This document shows, piece by piece, positions 29,115-37,561 of a DNA stretch of 64,000 nucleotides. Below the pieces are notes generated by a model, which was not told the origin of the DNA, made no database searches, and saw nothing but the letters and a program-made list of their open reading frames with translations. The position numbers and the translations under genes are program-made. This stretch comes from Pedobacter sp. Bi126 (lineage in GTDB: Bacteria; Bacteroidota; Bacteroidia; Sphingobacteriales; Sphingobacteriaceae): NCBI RefSeq assembly GCF_918698245.1, contig NZ_CAKKMS010000005.1:124001-188000 (forward strand), given 5' to 3'. Every line of letters begins with the position of its first letter. The first letter of the stretch is position 1.

Positions 29115-30368
29115 ATGAAAAAACTCCTTATACTCGCTTTGTTTACCGCCATTGGTATAAATGCCATGGCTCAAGATTATATCATTACAAAATTTGGTGT
29201 CAGATCAGATAGCACTAAATTAAACACGAAAGTTATTCAGGCTGTAATCGATAAAGCCTATCAAAAAGGAGGAGGAACGATTGTAATCCCTAAAGGTGTT
29301 TACCTTAGCGGGGCACTTTTTTTCAAGCCTAAAACTAAGCTGTTGTTACAAGAAGGTGCTGTGCTTAAAGGATCTGATAACATAAAAGATTACCCTTTTA
29401 TTCCGTCGCGTATGGAAGGGAGGAGCCTTAAATACTTTGCGGCATTAATTAATGCGACAAAAGTAGATGGTTTTAGTATTTCAGGTCCGGGAACTATTGA
29501 TGGAAATGGCCTTAAATTCTGGAAAACATTTTGGGCACATCGCGATTCGCTTAAGAAATTAGGAAGGGAATCTACAAACCTTGAAGTTAGCCGTCCACGG
29601 TTACTTTTTATCTGGGGATGCAATAATGTGAATATTAAGGGGGTAAAATTGCGTAATTCTGGATTCTGGACCACCCATCTATACCAATCTAATCATGTAT
29701 TAATTGAGAATTGTGATATCCGTTCGCCGTTTCGGCCAGTAAAAGCACCAAGTACTGATGGCATTGACATTGATTTTTGTAAAAATGTAACGATCAGGAA
29801 TTGTTATATCTCTGTAAATGACGATGCCATTTGTATTAAAGGCGGTAAAGGACCCGATGCACAAAAACTGCCAGAAAATGGTGCTGTTGAAGATATTTTA
29901 ATTGAAAACTGTACTATTGGCGAAGCACATGCTACTTTAACCATGGGAAGCGAGTGTATTCATGCACGCAATATTACCATGCGAAACTGTAAGGTAGAAA
30001 ATAACTGCCCGATTTTAAAAATGAAAATGCGTGGAGATACTTTTCAGCTTTACGAAAATATTACGGTAGAAAACATTACAGGAAAATGCGGCGCAATTAT
30101 CGACTTAAATCCTTGGAAACAGTTTTTCGATTTGGCAGGTAGCACGGCGAAGCCATTTGGGACAATCAGAAACATCAAGATCTCAAACATTAAAGTAGAA
30201 GCAACAAAATTCGGCGAAATGGATGGGAACCCTGAAGATAAGGTATCTGGTTTTCTTTTTAAAGATTTGGAAGTAACTACAAAAACACCTTTTTTGAAAA
30301 ACAGGTATCAGGATGTTAAAATTGAGAACGTAATGGTAAATGGAGCGCCATTAGTCGTTAAACCTTAG
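29115..30368 (+). CDS. Secreted polygalacturonase / rhamnogalacturonan hydrolase, GH28
   Basis: The ATG at 29115 gives 417 residues and a normal signal peptide (MKKLLILALF...AMAQD); the longer frame would begin at a TTG inside a repeat. The protein folds as a right-handed beta helix with recurring N-x-T-I-x-N-C steps. Catalytic motifs are STDGIDID, VNDDAI and GSECIH; the usual RIK is represented by KMKMRGD. GH28 hydrolyses galacturonan or the GalA-Rha linkage of RG-I backbone. It ends the long + block, facing the convergent GH39 gene across a repeat-filled gap. Confidence 0.88.
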   Translation: MKKLLILALFTAIGINAMAQDYIITKFGVRSDSTKLNTKVIQAVIDKAYQKGGGTIVIPKGVYLSGALFFKPKTKLLLQEGAVLKGSDNIKDYPFIPSRMEGRSLKYFAALINATKVDGFSISGPGTIDGNGLKFWKTFWAHRDSLKKLGRESTNLEVSRPRLLFIWGCNNVNIKGVKLRNSGFWTTHLYQSNHVLIENCDIRSPFRPVKAPSTDGIDIDFCKNVTIRNCYISVNDDAICIKGGKGPDAQKLPENGAVEDILIENCTIGEAHATLTMGSECIHARNITMRNCKVENNCPILKMKMRGDTFQLYENITVENITGKCGAIIDLNPWKQFFDLAGSTAKPFGTIRNIKISNIKVEATKFGEMDGNPEDKVSGFLFKDLEVTTKTPFLKNRYQDVKIENVMVNGAPLVVKP

Positions 30369-30462
30369 TGACAGACTTCAATGACATTTAAACAGAATAT
30401 CAATTTACTGTTCCGAAGCACAAATAGGTCCTACGGAAGTAGAATGAGTATGCTTTATCCTC

Positions 30463-30482
30463 GGTCTGTGTCCTCACAGAAC
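30463..30482. repeat. Hairpin repeat, GGTCTGTG family (opposite strand, imperfect)
   Basis: GGTCTGTG and CACAGAAC flank TCCT, i.e. the AGGA loop read from the other strand, with one mismatch in the stem. Confidence 0.55.
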
Positions 30483-30499
30483 GAAAAAAATATATTTAG

Positions 30500-30523
30500 G
30501 TGGTCTGTGGAGACACAGACCAC
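30500..30523. repeat. Hairpin repeat, GGTCTGTG family
   Basis: Perfect arms GTGGTCTGTG and CACAGACCAC flank a GAGA loop, between convergent GH28 and GH39 genes. A degenerate further copy (TTGGTC...GACCAA) is at 30605-30627. No gene is seen in 30369-30689. Confidence 0.75.
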
Positions 30524-30689
30524 GGCAACTTTTACTATTGCTTGCGCTCGTTTCCAAACGAGTGCATAAATAGCATTACGATTACATCGTTATAAACGAT
30601 TGTTTTGGTCTGTGAGCCGCCGACCAAGAGAAAAATACTTCTTTATTTTCCTGCTTTCAGTGTTTCCATGGCAAAAAAAAAGCTAAATG

Positions 30690-32360
30690 CTACCAATCCA
30701 ACTTCAACAAAGCTACTCCTTGCCTGGCTAATTCCATTTCAAAAGCACCACCTGTGGTGTCAAATTTTCTGGGTTTACCAATCATTTTAAGCTGGCCGGA
30801 TTTTTCTAATGCTGCAATCTGTTTCGCATCTGGATTTTGGGGTGAACCCATTTTTTTCCATTCTGAATAAGAATTGCTATTTTCGGTATCAATGCGATAT
30901 TCTGTGATGGTTACCATTTTTGCGGGCAATTTCTTCAACAAGATGGAAACAACATCTTTAGAATCTGCTTTATCCTCATCGTGGTAATTCCACAACATAA
31001 CAGCAGCGGTTTTCTCGGCTTTAGTGGCTAAAACACCTATGTCTGTTTGTGGTTTTCTGATGCTCGAATCTAAAATAGAATTTAAATTGTACATACGGTT
31101 ACTTGTGGCTTCAACACGGTTCCCTTTCATCTGGCCAAACATCCTGAATACATTTAAAACAGGTTTATCAACGCCGTTGGTGGCTAAATCGCGAAAACCT
31201 GCAAACCAAGGCTGGTTTTCAAATTCGAACGACCAGGTAACAGCGCCCAACAGGTTGATTTTATATTTATCTGTAAGTTCATAAAGCCGGGCAAAAGAGG
31301 CTGCGGTATAGCTCGAATACATGGTGCCGTTTCGGTAGGCATTTTCAGGATTGGTGCTCATGCCACAGGCTGCACAGCCTTCAGGATCGGATTCGCCGAT
31401 AATTACAGGGATATTTTTAAGTTGAGGATATTTACTGATGATCTTATAATTTCCATCAATATTGCGGAGTTGAGCCCTTACATTCATCACTACGGTTCCA
31501 TTAACCACCCTTGGCGAGCCTTTCGCATGAAAAAGAACAGCATCTAAAGGCGAACCGATTTTGCCCGTTACATAATTGGTATCGTTTAAACAATGTTTGA
31601 TAAAGGCATCCAAGTACTTCGTTCCGCCACCTGTTACGTTGGCACCACCAATTTTCGCAGTAGGTAAGGCACGTTTTAGTCCATCGGCAGCGTAATCGTA
31701 AAGTTTAAAGAATTCGGCCTGTGTACCTTTCCAATAAGCGCCATCAGGCTCGTTCCACACTTCCCAGTACCAGCTTTCTACCTCAGCCTTGCCATATCGT
31801 GCTACACAATGTTTTACCCATTCGTAAACCAAATTGCCCCACTTTTTGTAATCTTTTGGCGGATACGCCCAGCCGGTTAAAATTTCATCATATCGGGCGC
31901 CAGGTTTCCATTTGTGTTGATAAGGTTGAGGTTTGGTTGAAAGTGCCTCAGGCATAAAGCCTATTTGAGCCAAAGGTTTCATGCCTCTTTTTACGTAAGT
32001 ATCGAAAATCTGATCAACAATTTTCCAGTTGTAAACCGGATTACCTTTGGCATCTTCAGTATAGGCATTCGTCGATCCCCATTTTAAAGCAGGGGTACCA
32101 TCGCCAGAGGTTAGCAAGTTATGCGCACGTACATATACCGGAACCGGACTTAATTTAGAGATCTCGGTCAATAACTTCTGGCCATCTTTCATATAGGTGT
32201 AATTCGGCTCATCGTAGCCAAACCAGGCCCAAATGGGTTTCATGGGTGCTATATTCTTGTCGAAATTAACCTCGATGTTGGCTTTAGACTGCGCATTTGC
32301 TGTATAGATGAAAGCGGTTAAGCTAAAGAGTAGGAGGTAAGCTTTTTTAAATGTTTTCAT
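30690..32360 (-). CDS. Secreted GH39-like glycosidase
   Basis: The 556-residue protein has a signal peptide ending ANAQS and a clan GH-A barrel. The acid/base is Glu204 in YWEVWNEPDG, and the nucleophile is probably Glu323 in VIIGESDPEG. The pattern fits GH39, which contains beta-xylosidases, alpha-L-iduronidases and some arabinogalactan enzymes. Its target here is unknown; a beta-linked pentose on a side chain is the simplest guess. It is the last gene of the second - block, separated from the GH2 gene upstream by a 263-base gap of repeats. Confidence 0.8.
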   Translation of the reverse strand: MKTFKKAYLLLFSLTAFIYTANAQSKANIEVNFDKNIAPMKPIWAWFGYDEPNYTYMKDGQKLLTEISKLSPVPVYVRAHNLLTSGDGTPALKWGSTNAYTEDAKGNPVYNWKIVDQIFDTYVKRGMKPLAQIGFMPEALSTKPQPYQHKWKPGARYDEILTGWAYPPKDYKKWGNLVYEWVKHCVARYGKAEVESWYWEVWNEPDGAYWKGTQAEFFKLYDYAADGLKRALPTAKIGGANVTGGGTKYLDAFIKHCLNDTNYVTGKIGSPLDAVLFHAKGSPRVVNGTVVMNVRAQLRNIDGNYKIISKYPQLKNIPVIIGESDPEGCAACGMSTNPENAYRNGTMYSSYTAASFARLYELTDKYKINLLGAVTWSFEFENQPWFAGFRDLATNGVDKPVLNVFRMFGQMKGNRVEATSNRMYNLNSILDSSIRKPQTDIGVLATKAEKTAAVMLWNYHDEDKADSKDVVSILLKKLPAKMVTITEYRIDTENSNSYSEWKKMGSPQNPDAKQIAALEKSGQLKMIGKPRKFDTTGGAFEMELARQGVALLKLDW

Positions 32361-32390
32361 ATTGTATTGTTTTTATATGATGTCAGTCTG

Positions 32391-32537
32391 AGCGTAGTCG
32401 AAGACCCTTACGTTTAAAATAAATCAAAAAAAGATTGCCCTTCGACAAGCTACCATTAACGGTTTTAAATAATCGGTCGTCATTCCCGCACAGGCGGGAA
32501 TGTTCAAAGATTTCTCCACTGCGGTCGAAATGACGAT
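32391..32537. repeat. Cluster of REP-like elements between GH2 and GH39
   Basis: Four different elements lie side by side: TGAGCGTAGTCGAAGAC (32399), CCTTCGACAAGCTACCATTA (32440), a CATTCCCGC...GCGGGAATG hairpin (32478-32502) and a 29-mer (32509-32537) identical to 5402-5430. There is no gene in 32361-32623. Confidence 0.75.
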
Positions 32538-32623
32538 TCTCTAAGGGTGATGATCGTTTAAAAGTTAGTATAGACTTTCGAAGTTTTGCAAAGCCACGGG
32601 GCTGTTAAACTTCGGAAGTCTGC

Positions 32624-35587
32624 CTATGGCTGCTCGTAAATTTCTGCTTCAATAATACTTAAACCACCTTTTAGTTTGGTTTCTGCACGGTCAACACCAT
32701 CATCAAGTTTTTTACCATTTACCTCTACGCCAATATATGAGTTTTCTTTTTCTTTTCCTGAACCCATTAACTGTATGGTCACTGTTTTTCCTTTTGCTGG
32801 TTTGCAGTTTGCAGTAAAATAACCCAGGCTAGGTTTGCTATTGCCTTCGAAAACCACTTTTCCATCAACCAGGACCCTTAATGGATAAATTTTGGTTCTA
32901 AAACCATTCAATTTTAAGGAGACTGCTGATACTGTACTTTCTTTTGCTAAAGTATATTTGATCCACGCGGTAGCGATTTTTCCATCGTTTACCCAATCGC
33001 TCAATTCATTATCATCGAAGCTTAAATTGGCTTTTTCGCTGTTTGCACCTGCTTCAGCAGCAATAATTTTAATCGATTTACGGGAAATTGTGTACGAGGG
33101 ATCAAGCGGTGTTGCACCTTTGCTTAAGTTCGGTTTCAAACCATCGCTTGGTAATTGGTTAGCTAATCCCTGAGTAGTATTAACCGGTAAAGTTTCGAAT
33201 GAAAGGCTTGCAGGCCGTAAGTCTTCTGCTTTTGCGGTTAAATTAATTTTTCCGGCAGTAGTTGTCGATCTGATGAGCACTCTGTTTACCCCATTTTCTA
33301 CTGGCAGATCTTTGGCCAAAATATAATTATCTGGCCCCTGGGCTAAACCTCCACGCCATTCGGCTGGGCCATCGAAACTAAATTTGATCATATTTGAAGC
33401 CGTAGGGCAACGGTTTCCATCCTGATCTATTACTTCAACCTGCACCAATACCACATCGGCACCATCAGCCTTAAAACCGCTTGGGTTTTTCATTGCAGTA
33501 AGTTTTAATCCTACTGGTTTGCCTGCTGTTTTTAATTGTGTTTCTGCCAGTTTTTTTCCTGCTGAAGAATAAGAAATGGCCTTTATTGTGCCCGCCTGGA
33601 AAGTTATGTTTTTAAAAGTGAACAGAAAACCATTACTTTTTTCGCCAAAACCAAGCGATTTATTGTTCAAGATCAGCTCTACCTTGTCGCCACTGGCCAC
33701 TACATATACATTCTTCTTAACTCCAGTTTTGTAGTTCCAGTGCCCGATTAAGTGGATGCCTGTTTTTTTAGCGTCAACCCAACCATCCCACATTACTTTG
33801 TGTGCAAAAAAGGCATCTTTAGGAATGCGCATCGCATCCACTTCTCCACTTCTGCGGTAGTTTTCTTCGCCGCGGTGGTGGGTATTCGAATCAGAAAATA
33901 TAATGTTTACCCCACCAGAACTTACCCTGGTTCCTGTTCCAGGGCGTTCTTCATAATATTCGTTCCAACGGATTACATCTTCAATGGCAAAAGAATCCTG
34001 GTTGCGGTTGTAATCGCTGGCATCGGCATCTTTGTATTTCGGACCTGCACCATTTATATGAAAAGGAGGGGAGAACTCGTCCCAATATTTCCTTAGGGCC
34101 TCGTCTCTTGAATACTCCATAGACCATAATGGTTTGGTTGCGCTTTTATTGATGTACAACATTTCGCCACCATATTCAGCTTCAGGGATATCGAGCATTT
34201 CTCTCGATCCGATTGCTCTGCCTCCGTTTGGGTCGTAAAGATTTCTAATCTCTTTCATTTCCTGCATGTGTGCTGTACTGATCGATTCGTTTCCACATTC
34301 GTAAAAAACGATACTCGGGTTGTTGCGGTTGTAAATAATCGCATCTGTCATAACCGCTTTTCGCTGATCCCAACGGGTTCCGGTAACATCTTTTTCCGAA
34401 TCTCCGGCAGGCATGGCTTGGATCAAACCTACACGGTCGCAAGATTCGATATCCTGTTTCCATGGCGTAATGTGCATCCAGCGTACCAAATTGGCATTGC
34501 TTTCTACCATGAGTTGATTGCTATAATCGCTTAGCCAAGGTGGTACTGATAAGCCGATTGCCGGCCACTCGTTACTGCTGCGCTGGGCATAACCTTTCAT
34601 CATCAATACCCGATCGTTCAAATAAACCATCCCATTTTTAAATGCTGTTTTTCTAAATCCGGTTTTGGTGCTGAGCTCGTCGATAAGTTTGCCTTCAGAT
34701 TTTAATCTTGAAGTAACCGTGTATAAGTAGCCGTAGCCCCAGCTCCAAAAATTTAAGCCGGTTACCAATGCTTCGGCTTTTAAGGTTAAAGTATCGCCAG
34801 CTTTGATATTGGTTTCTGCGGATTTAAAGGTTTTAACTATTTTTCCATCAAGGTCTTTAAGTTCTACCTCATAAACCAGTTTTTTATCTGTTTCACTTTC
34901 ATTTTTGACCTGCGATTCAGAAACCACTAAAGCTGATTTACCTTTAATATTGAAATCTTTAGCGTAACAGTAGTTACCCGTAGTTTTTAAAGTAGAATAA
35001 AGCGGAAGTGTTTGATATACATTACCAGTAACATGCAGGCGCACGTTTTTAGATATCCCCCCATAGTTGGCATTAAAATTTTTATCGTTCCATTGGTAGC
35101 CAGAGTTGGTCGCCTTTTCTTTGTAGTTCCAGGCATTATCGATTCTAACTGCTAGTACATTTTCTTTGTTCTGGTTGATTAAGCTGCTAATGTCGAACCC
35201 AAAAGCCATCACACCGTTTTCATGCCGGCCAATAAACTTTCCGTTCAGGTAAAATTCACCCGCCTGCCTGATGCCCTCAAATTCAAGGAATATTTTACTC
35301 CTTTGGCTGGTTTCTGAAATGGTAAAATGCTTGCGGTACCAGGCAATACCGGTTGATAAATCTTCTATAGATTTTTTGAAGGCTTCGTCTTCGTTCCAGG
35401 CATAGGGTAGGGTAATCGGCTCCCATGCCTTATCATCAAAATCGGTACTTTCTGCGCCAGGTAAATCACCTACAAAGAGTTTCCAGCCAGGATTAAAGTT
35501 GTAGGTTTTTCTTTGATTAGTCGGTTGTTGCGCAAAAGCGATAAAGGGCAAGAACGTAACTATTAAAAAGAGGTAAATATGCTTCAT
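32624..35587 (-). CDS. Secreted GH2 family glycosidase (beta-galactosidase-like)
   Basis: The 987-residue protein has a signal peptide ending AFAQQ. It starts with the sugar-binding jelly roll (residues 28-190, including RKHFTISETSQRSKIFLEFEG), an Ig-like domain and the barrel with acid/base Glu434 in YECGNESIST and probable nucleophile Glu491 in LWSMEYS. The C-terminal part carries further beta domains, including a DUF4982-like region and a discoidin-like module near 855-960. It is not closely similar to the GH2 at 16575. Galactan or arabinogalactan side chains of RG-I are likely targets. It follows GH43 by 5 bases. Confidence 0.87.
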   Translation of the reverse strand: MKHIYLFLIVTFLPFIAFAQQPTNQRKTYNFNPGWKLFVGDLPGAESTDFDDKAWEPITLPYAWNEDEAFKKSIEDLSTGIAWYRKHFTISETSQRSKIFLEFEGIRQAGEFYLNGKFIGRHENGVMAFGFDISSLINQNKENVLAVRIDNAWNYKEKATNSGYQWNDKNFNANYGGISKNVRLHVTGNVYQTLPLYSTLKTTGNYCYAKDFNIKGKSALVVSESQVKNESETDKKLVYEVELKDLDGKIVKTFKSAETNIKAGDTLTLKAEALVTGLNFWSWGYGYLYTVTSRLKSEGKLIDELSTKTGFRKTAFKNGMVYLNDRVLMMKGYAQRSSNEWPAIGLSVPPWLSDYSNQLMVESNANLVRWMHITPWKQDIESCDRVGLIQAMPAGDSEKDVTGTRWDQRKAVMTDAIIYNRNNPSIVFYECGNESISTAHMQEMKEIRNLYDPNGGRAIGSREMLDIPEAEYGGEMLYINKSATKPLWSMEYSRDEALRKYWDEFSPPFHINGAGPKYKDADASDYNRNQDSFAIEDVIRWNEYYEERPGTGTRVSSGGVNIIFSDSNTHHRGEENYRRSGEVDAMRIPKDAFFAHKVMWDGWVDAKKTGIHLIGHWNYKTGVKKNVYVVASGDKVELILNNKSLGFGEKSNGFLFTFKNITFQAGTIKAISYSSAGKKLAETQLKTAGKPVGLKLTAMKNPSGFKADGADVVLVQVEVIDQDGNRCPTASNMIKFSFDGPAEWRGGLAQGPDNYILAKDLPVENGVNRVLIRSTTTAGKINLTAKAEDLRPASLSFETLPVNTTQGLANQLPSDGLKPNLSKGATPLDPSYTISRKSIKIIAAEAGANSEKANLSFDDNELSDWVNDGKIATAWIKYTLAKESTVSAVSLKLNGFRTKIYPLRVLVDGKVVFEGNSKPSLGYFTANCKPAKGKTVTIQLMGSGKEKENSYIGVEVNGKKLDDGVDRAETKLKGGLSIIEAEIYEQP

Positions 35588-35592
35588 ATTTG

Positions 35593-36594
35593 TTATGGAT
35601 TTAATCTAATAGATAAAGGTTTATCGCGATCGCAAATAATTTCACCATTGGCGTATGCTAATTCTGCCAGTTGAAGTACACTTCTTCTAGTCATGTAGTT
35701 ATCGATCCCTTTATTTTCGGGTATTCGGCCAGGATGGGTAAAGTAATAGATATAGGCTTTATCGCCATTCACCAACACATCGGCATGACCGCCCATTACA
35801 CCATCATCGGTTCCTTTTCCGGGTGCCTGTAAAATGTTTTTGGGCTGGCGTTTCCAGGTGAGGAGATCCGTAGATGAATATATGCCGAGACCGTTCCAGT
35901 TGTCTACTACCATCCAATAAGTGTTTTTCCAGTAGAAAACTTTTGGACCTTCGCAGCCTTTATCGCCAATTAATTTTTTGCCACTATCTTCCCAGTTGTA
36001 CAGATCTTTACTATCGGCATAATAGATCGATTTGCCGGCCATTTCATTGTTGTAATACATGCGCCAGCCTTTGTTATCAGGCAATTTCAATACACAGGCA
36101 TCAATGCTGCGATCGGAGGCAAGGTTCAGTTTGGATTCGAATTTCCAGTTGATGAGGTTTTTACTGGTAAGATGGACAATGTACCGTGGGTGGCGCCAAT
36201 CTTTAAAAACGCCAGGCACATAGGTTAAATACATGTGGTAAATTCCCTTATTTTCGATTACTTCTGGTGCCCAATGGGTATAATCGGTTAGCCGGTATTG
36301 AATATCGCAGGTATCGCGGTACTTCCATTTTACACCATCTTTCGACTCGGCAATGCCGATACGCGTGCCATGTACCCAACTTACGCCATCAAGGTTTTTA
36401 ACGTTTGCTCTGCGGTTGGTATAAAACATAAACCACTTCTTTTCTCCTTTATTCCAGATGACCACCGGATCGGCAGCGCCATCGTAAACAGGATCGCTGT
36501 ACAATGGCTTGGGAACTAGTGTTGTTTTATTGCTTTTTTGAGCAAAAGCACATATAGAAAACAATATCAAAAAGGCAAGGAGGAGTTTTTTCAT
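35593..36594 (-). CDS. Secreted GH43-like glycosidase
   Basis: The 333-residue protein has a signal peptide ending CAFAQK and a five-bladed propeller. The three catalytic acids are visible: Asp42 (AADPVV), Asp165 (SIDACV) and Glu215 (CEGPKV); WAPEV is present at 108-112. It differs clearly from the GH43 at 5550 and belongs to a less characterised clan GH-F branch. The substrate is probably an arabinose or galactose side chain. It is the first gene of the second - block; the candidate operators at 36660-36780 lie in front of it. Confidence 0.82.
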   Translation of the reverse strand: MKKLLLAFLILFSICAFAQKSNKTTLVPKPLYSDPVYDGAADPVVIWNKGEKKWFMFYTNRRANVKNLDGVSWVHGTRIGIAESKDGVKWKYRDTCDIQYRLTDYTHWAPEVIENKGIYHMYLTYVPGVFKDWRHPRYIVHLTSKNLINWKFESKLNLASDRSIDACVLKLPDNKGWRMYYNNEMAGKSIYYADSKDLYNWEDSGKKLIGDKGCEGPKVFYWKNTYWMVVDNWNGLGIYSSTDLLTWKRQPKNILQAPGKGTDDGVMGGHADVLVNGDKAYIYYFTHPGRIPENKGIDNYMTRRSVLQLAELAYANGEIICDRDKPLSIRLNP

Positions 36595-36659
36595 CTCAAA
36601 TTGATCATTATTGGACCGTTTCTATACCATTGGATAAAAATGCCACTAATAAAAAGAAA

Positions 36660-36780
36660 TATTTGGTTAAATAGTTTAAACGAGTTTAGCGTTTAAAATT
36701 GAGAGGGCCATCCTGCTCTATCCTGTAGAAAATAGGTTGCATATGGATAAACAGCTTTTAGCGCTTTTCAAACGTTTGAA
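36660..36780 (-). promoter_or_regulatory. Palindromes upstream of the GH43-GH2-GH39 block
   Basis: Two inverted repeats with a central CpG lie here: TTTAAACG...CGTTTAAA (36675-36682 and 36690-36697, 7-base loop) and the perfect 14-bp palindrome TTCAAACGTTTGAA (36767-36780). The AAACGTTT core is of the kind bound by LacI-family regulators. A TAACCAAATA motif (- strand) is at 36660-36669. No gene is present between 36595 and 36897. Confidence 0.45.
36708..36728 (-). promoter_or_regulatory. CAGGAT-N4-CAGGAT tandem element, copy 3
   Basis: Read on the - strand it is CTACAGGATAGAGCAGGATG, in the sense orientation of the GH43 gene that begins 114 bases away. Spacing and the G after the second hexamer agree with the other copies. 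Confidence 0.55.
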
Positions 36781-36897
36781 ATAATACTTTATCCGATATA
36801 GCGGGGTGGGTAACAAAAGCAATACAATTTAACAGAGCCGAATCTGCGATAGAGGAAATAATAGCATAGATCATGTTATTATTTTTATTTGGTTTTT

Positions 36898-36927
36898 TGT
36901 ACATTAAGATGTACATTTTATTGTACA
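36898..36927 (+). promoter_or_regulatory. Triple TGTACA operator of the toxin-antitoxin pair
   Basis: TGTACA occurs at 36898, 36910 and 36922, so centres are 12 bases apart in each case. The E. coli yefM-yoeB operator uses the same TGTACA core in two palindromes. The third copy lies 12 bases before the antitoxin ATG. Confidence 0.75.
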
Positions 36928-36939
36928 AATTCGATTAAG

Positions 36940-37215
36940 ATGAAAGCAGTAACCATTTCTTCGCTCAGAACAAACATGAAGAGCTACTTTGATGAAATAA
37001 GTGCTACAGAGGATGTTTTAATTGTTCCGCGAAATAACAACGAAGATGATGCTATAGTAGTGATTTCAATTAAAGAATATAATGCACTTACCGAAACTGC
37101 ACATTTAATGTCGACTGAAGCAAATCGCAAAAGATTAGATAAATCTATAGAGAGTTTAAAAAACGGTAGAATGAAGCAATTTTCCGTAGAAGACGAAAAG
37201 TCTGTTGAGCTTTAA
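36940..37215 (+). CDS. yefM: Antitoxin of the YefM/Phd family
   Basis: The ATG at 36940 gives a 91-residue protein beginning MKAVTISSLRTNMKSYFDEI, the typical YefM N-terminal DNA-binding start. A longer frame from TTG 36889 would run through the operator and is rejected. The C-terminal part (ESLKNGRMKQFSVEDE) is the acidic segment that wraps the toxin. YefM neutralises YoeB and represses the operon with it, and the TGTACA boxes directly upstream fit this. The toxin gene follows after 3 bases. The cassette sits between two parts of the polysaccharide region and may be a late insertion. Confidence 0.9.
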   Translation: MKAVTISSLRTNMKSYFDEISATEDVLIVPRNNNEDDAIVVISIKEYNALTETAHLMSTEANRKRLDKSIESLKNGRMKQFSVEDEKSVEL

Positions 37216-37218
37216 GCA

Positions 37219-37494
37219 ATGAATATATTGTTTACTGAAGAAGCCTGGGAGGATTTTGAATATTGGATGGATAATGATGATGAAGCGGAAAGAAAAATTA
37301 GGGCACTCCTGAAAGATATAACAAGAACACCATTTCATGGTTTAGGAAAACCTGAAGCTTTAAAGCATAATTTAAAAGGCTTTTGGTCACGGCGGATTAC
37401 CGGGGAACATCGTTTGGTTTGTCAAGTATCGGGTACCAAAGGCAAAGATCAACAATGTGCCGTGATTCAATGCCGGTTTCACTACAATAAATAG
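37219..37494 (+). CDS. yoeB: mRNA interferase toxin of the Txe/YoeB family
   Basis: The 91-residue protein keeps the YoeB layout: Glu46 in KPEALKHNLKG, Arg65 in RRITGEHRLV and His88 in CRFHY, matching the catalytic Glu46, Arg65 and His83 of E. coli YoeB with a five-residue loop insertion before the last strand. YoeB cleaves mRNA at the ribosomal A site. All active residues are present, so it should be functional. A strong bidirectional terminator follows 12 bases after the stop. Confidence 0.92.
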   Translation: MNILFTEEAWEDFEYWMDNDDEAERKIRALLKDITRTPFHGLGKPEALKHNLKGFWSRRITGEHRLVCQVSGTKGKDQQCAVIQCRFHYNK

Positions 37495-37506
37495 TAATAT
37501 CCAAAT

Positions 37507-37546
37507 AAAAAAGAGCAATAAACCCGAAAGTAAATTGCTCTTTTTT
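37507..37546. terminator. Bidirectional terminator between yoeB and susD
   Basis: Perfect 13-bp arms (AAAAAAGAGCAAT and ATTGCTCTTTTTT) surround a 14-base loop. T-runs occur on both strands, so it can end the + toxin operon and the - susCD operon. Confidence 0.9.
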
Positions 37547-37561
37547 AAATGCTTAATTGGC

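Noticed and set aside
36889..36939. Longer antitoxin starting at TTG 36889
   Set aside because: The extension would encode the operator DNA; the conserved YefM start is at 36940.
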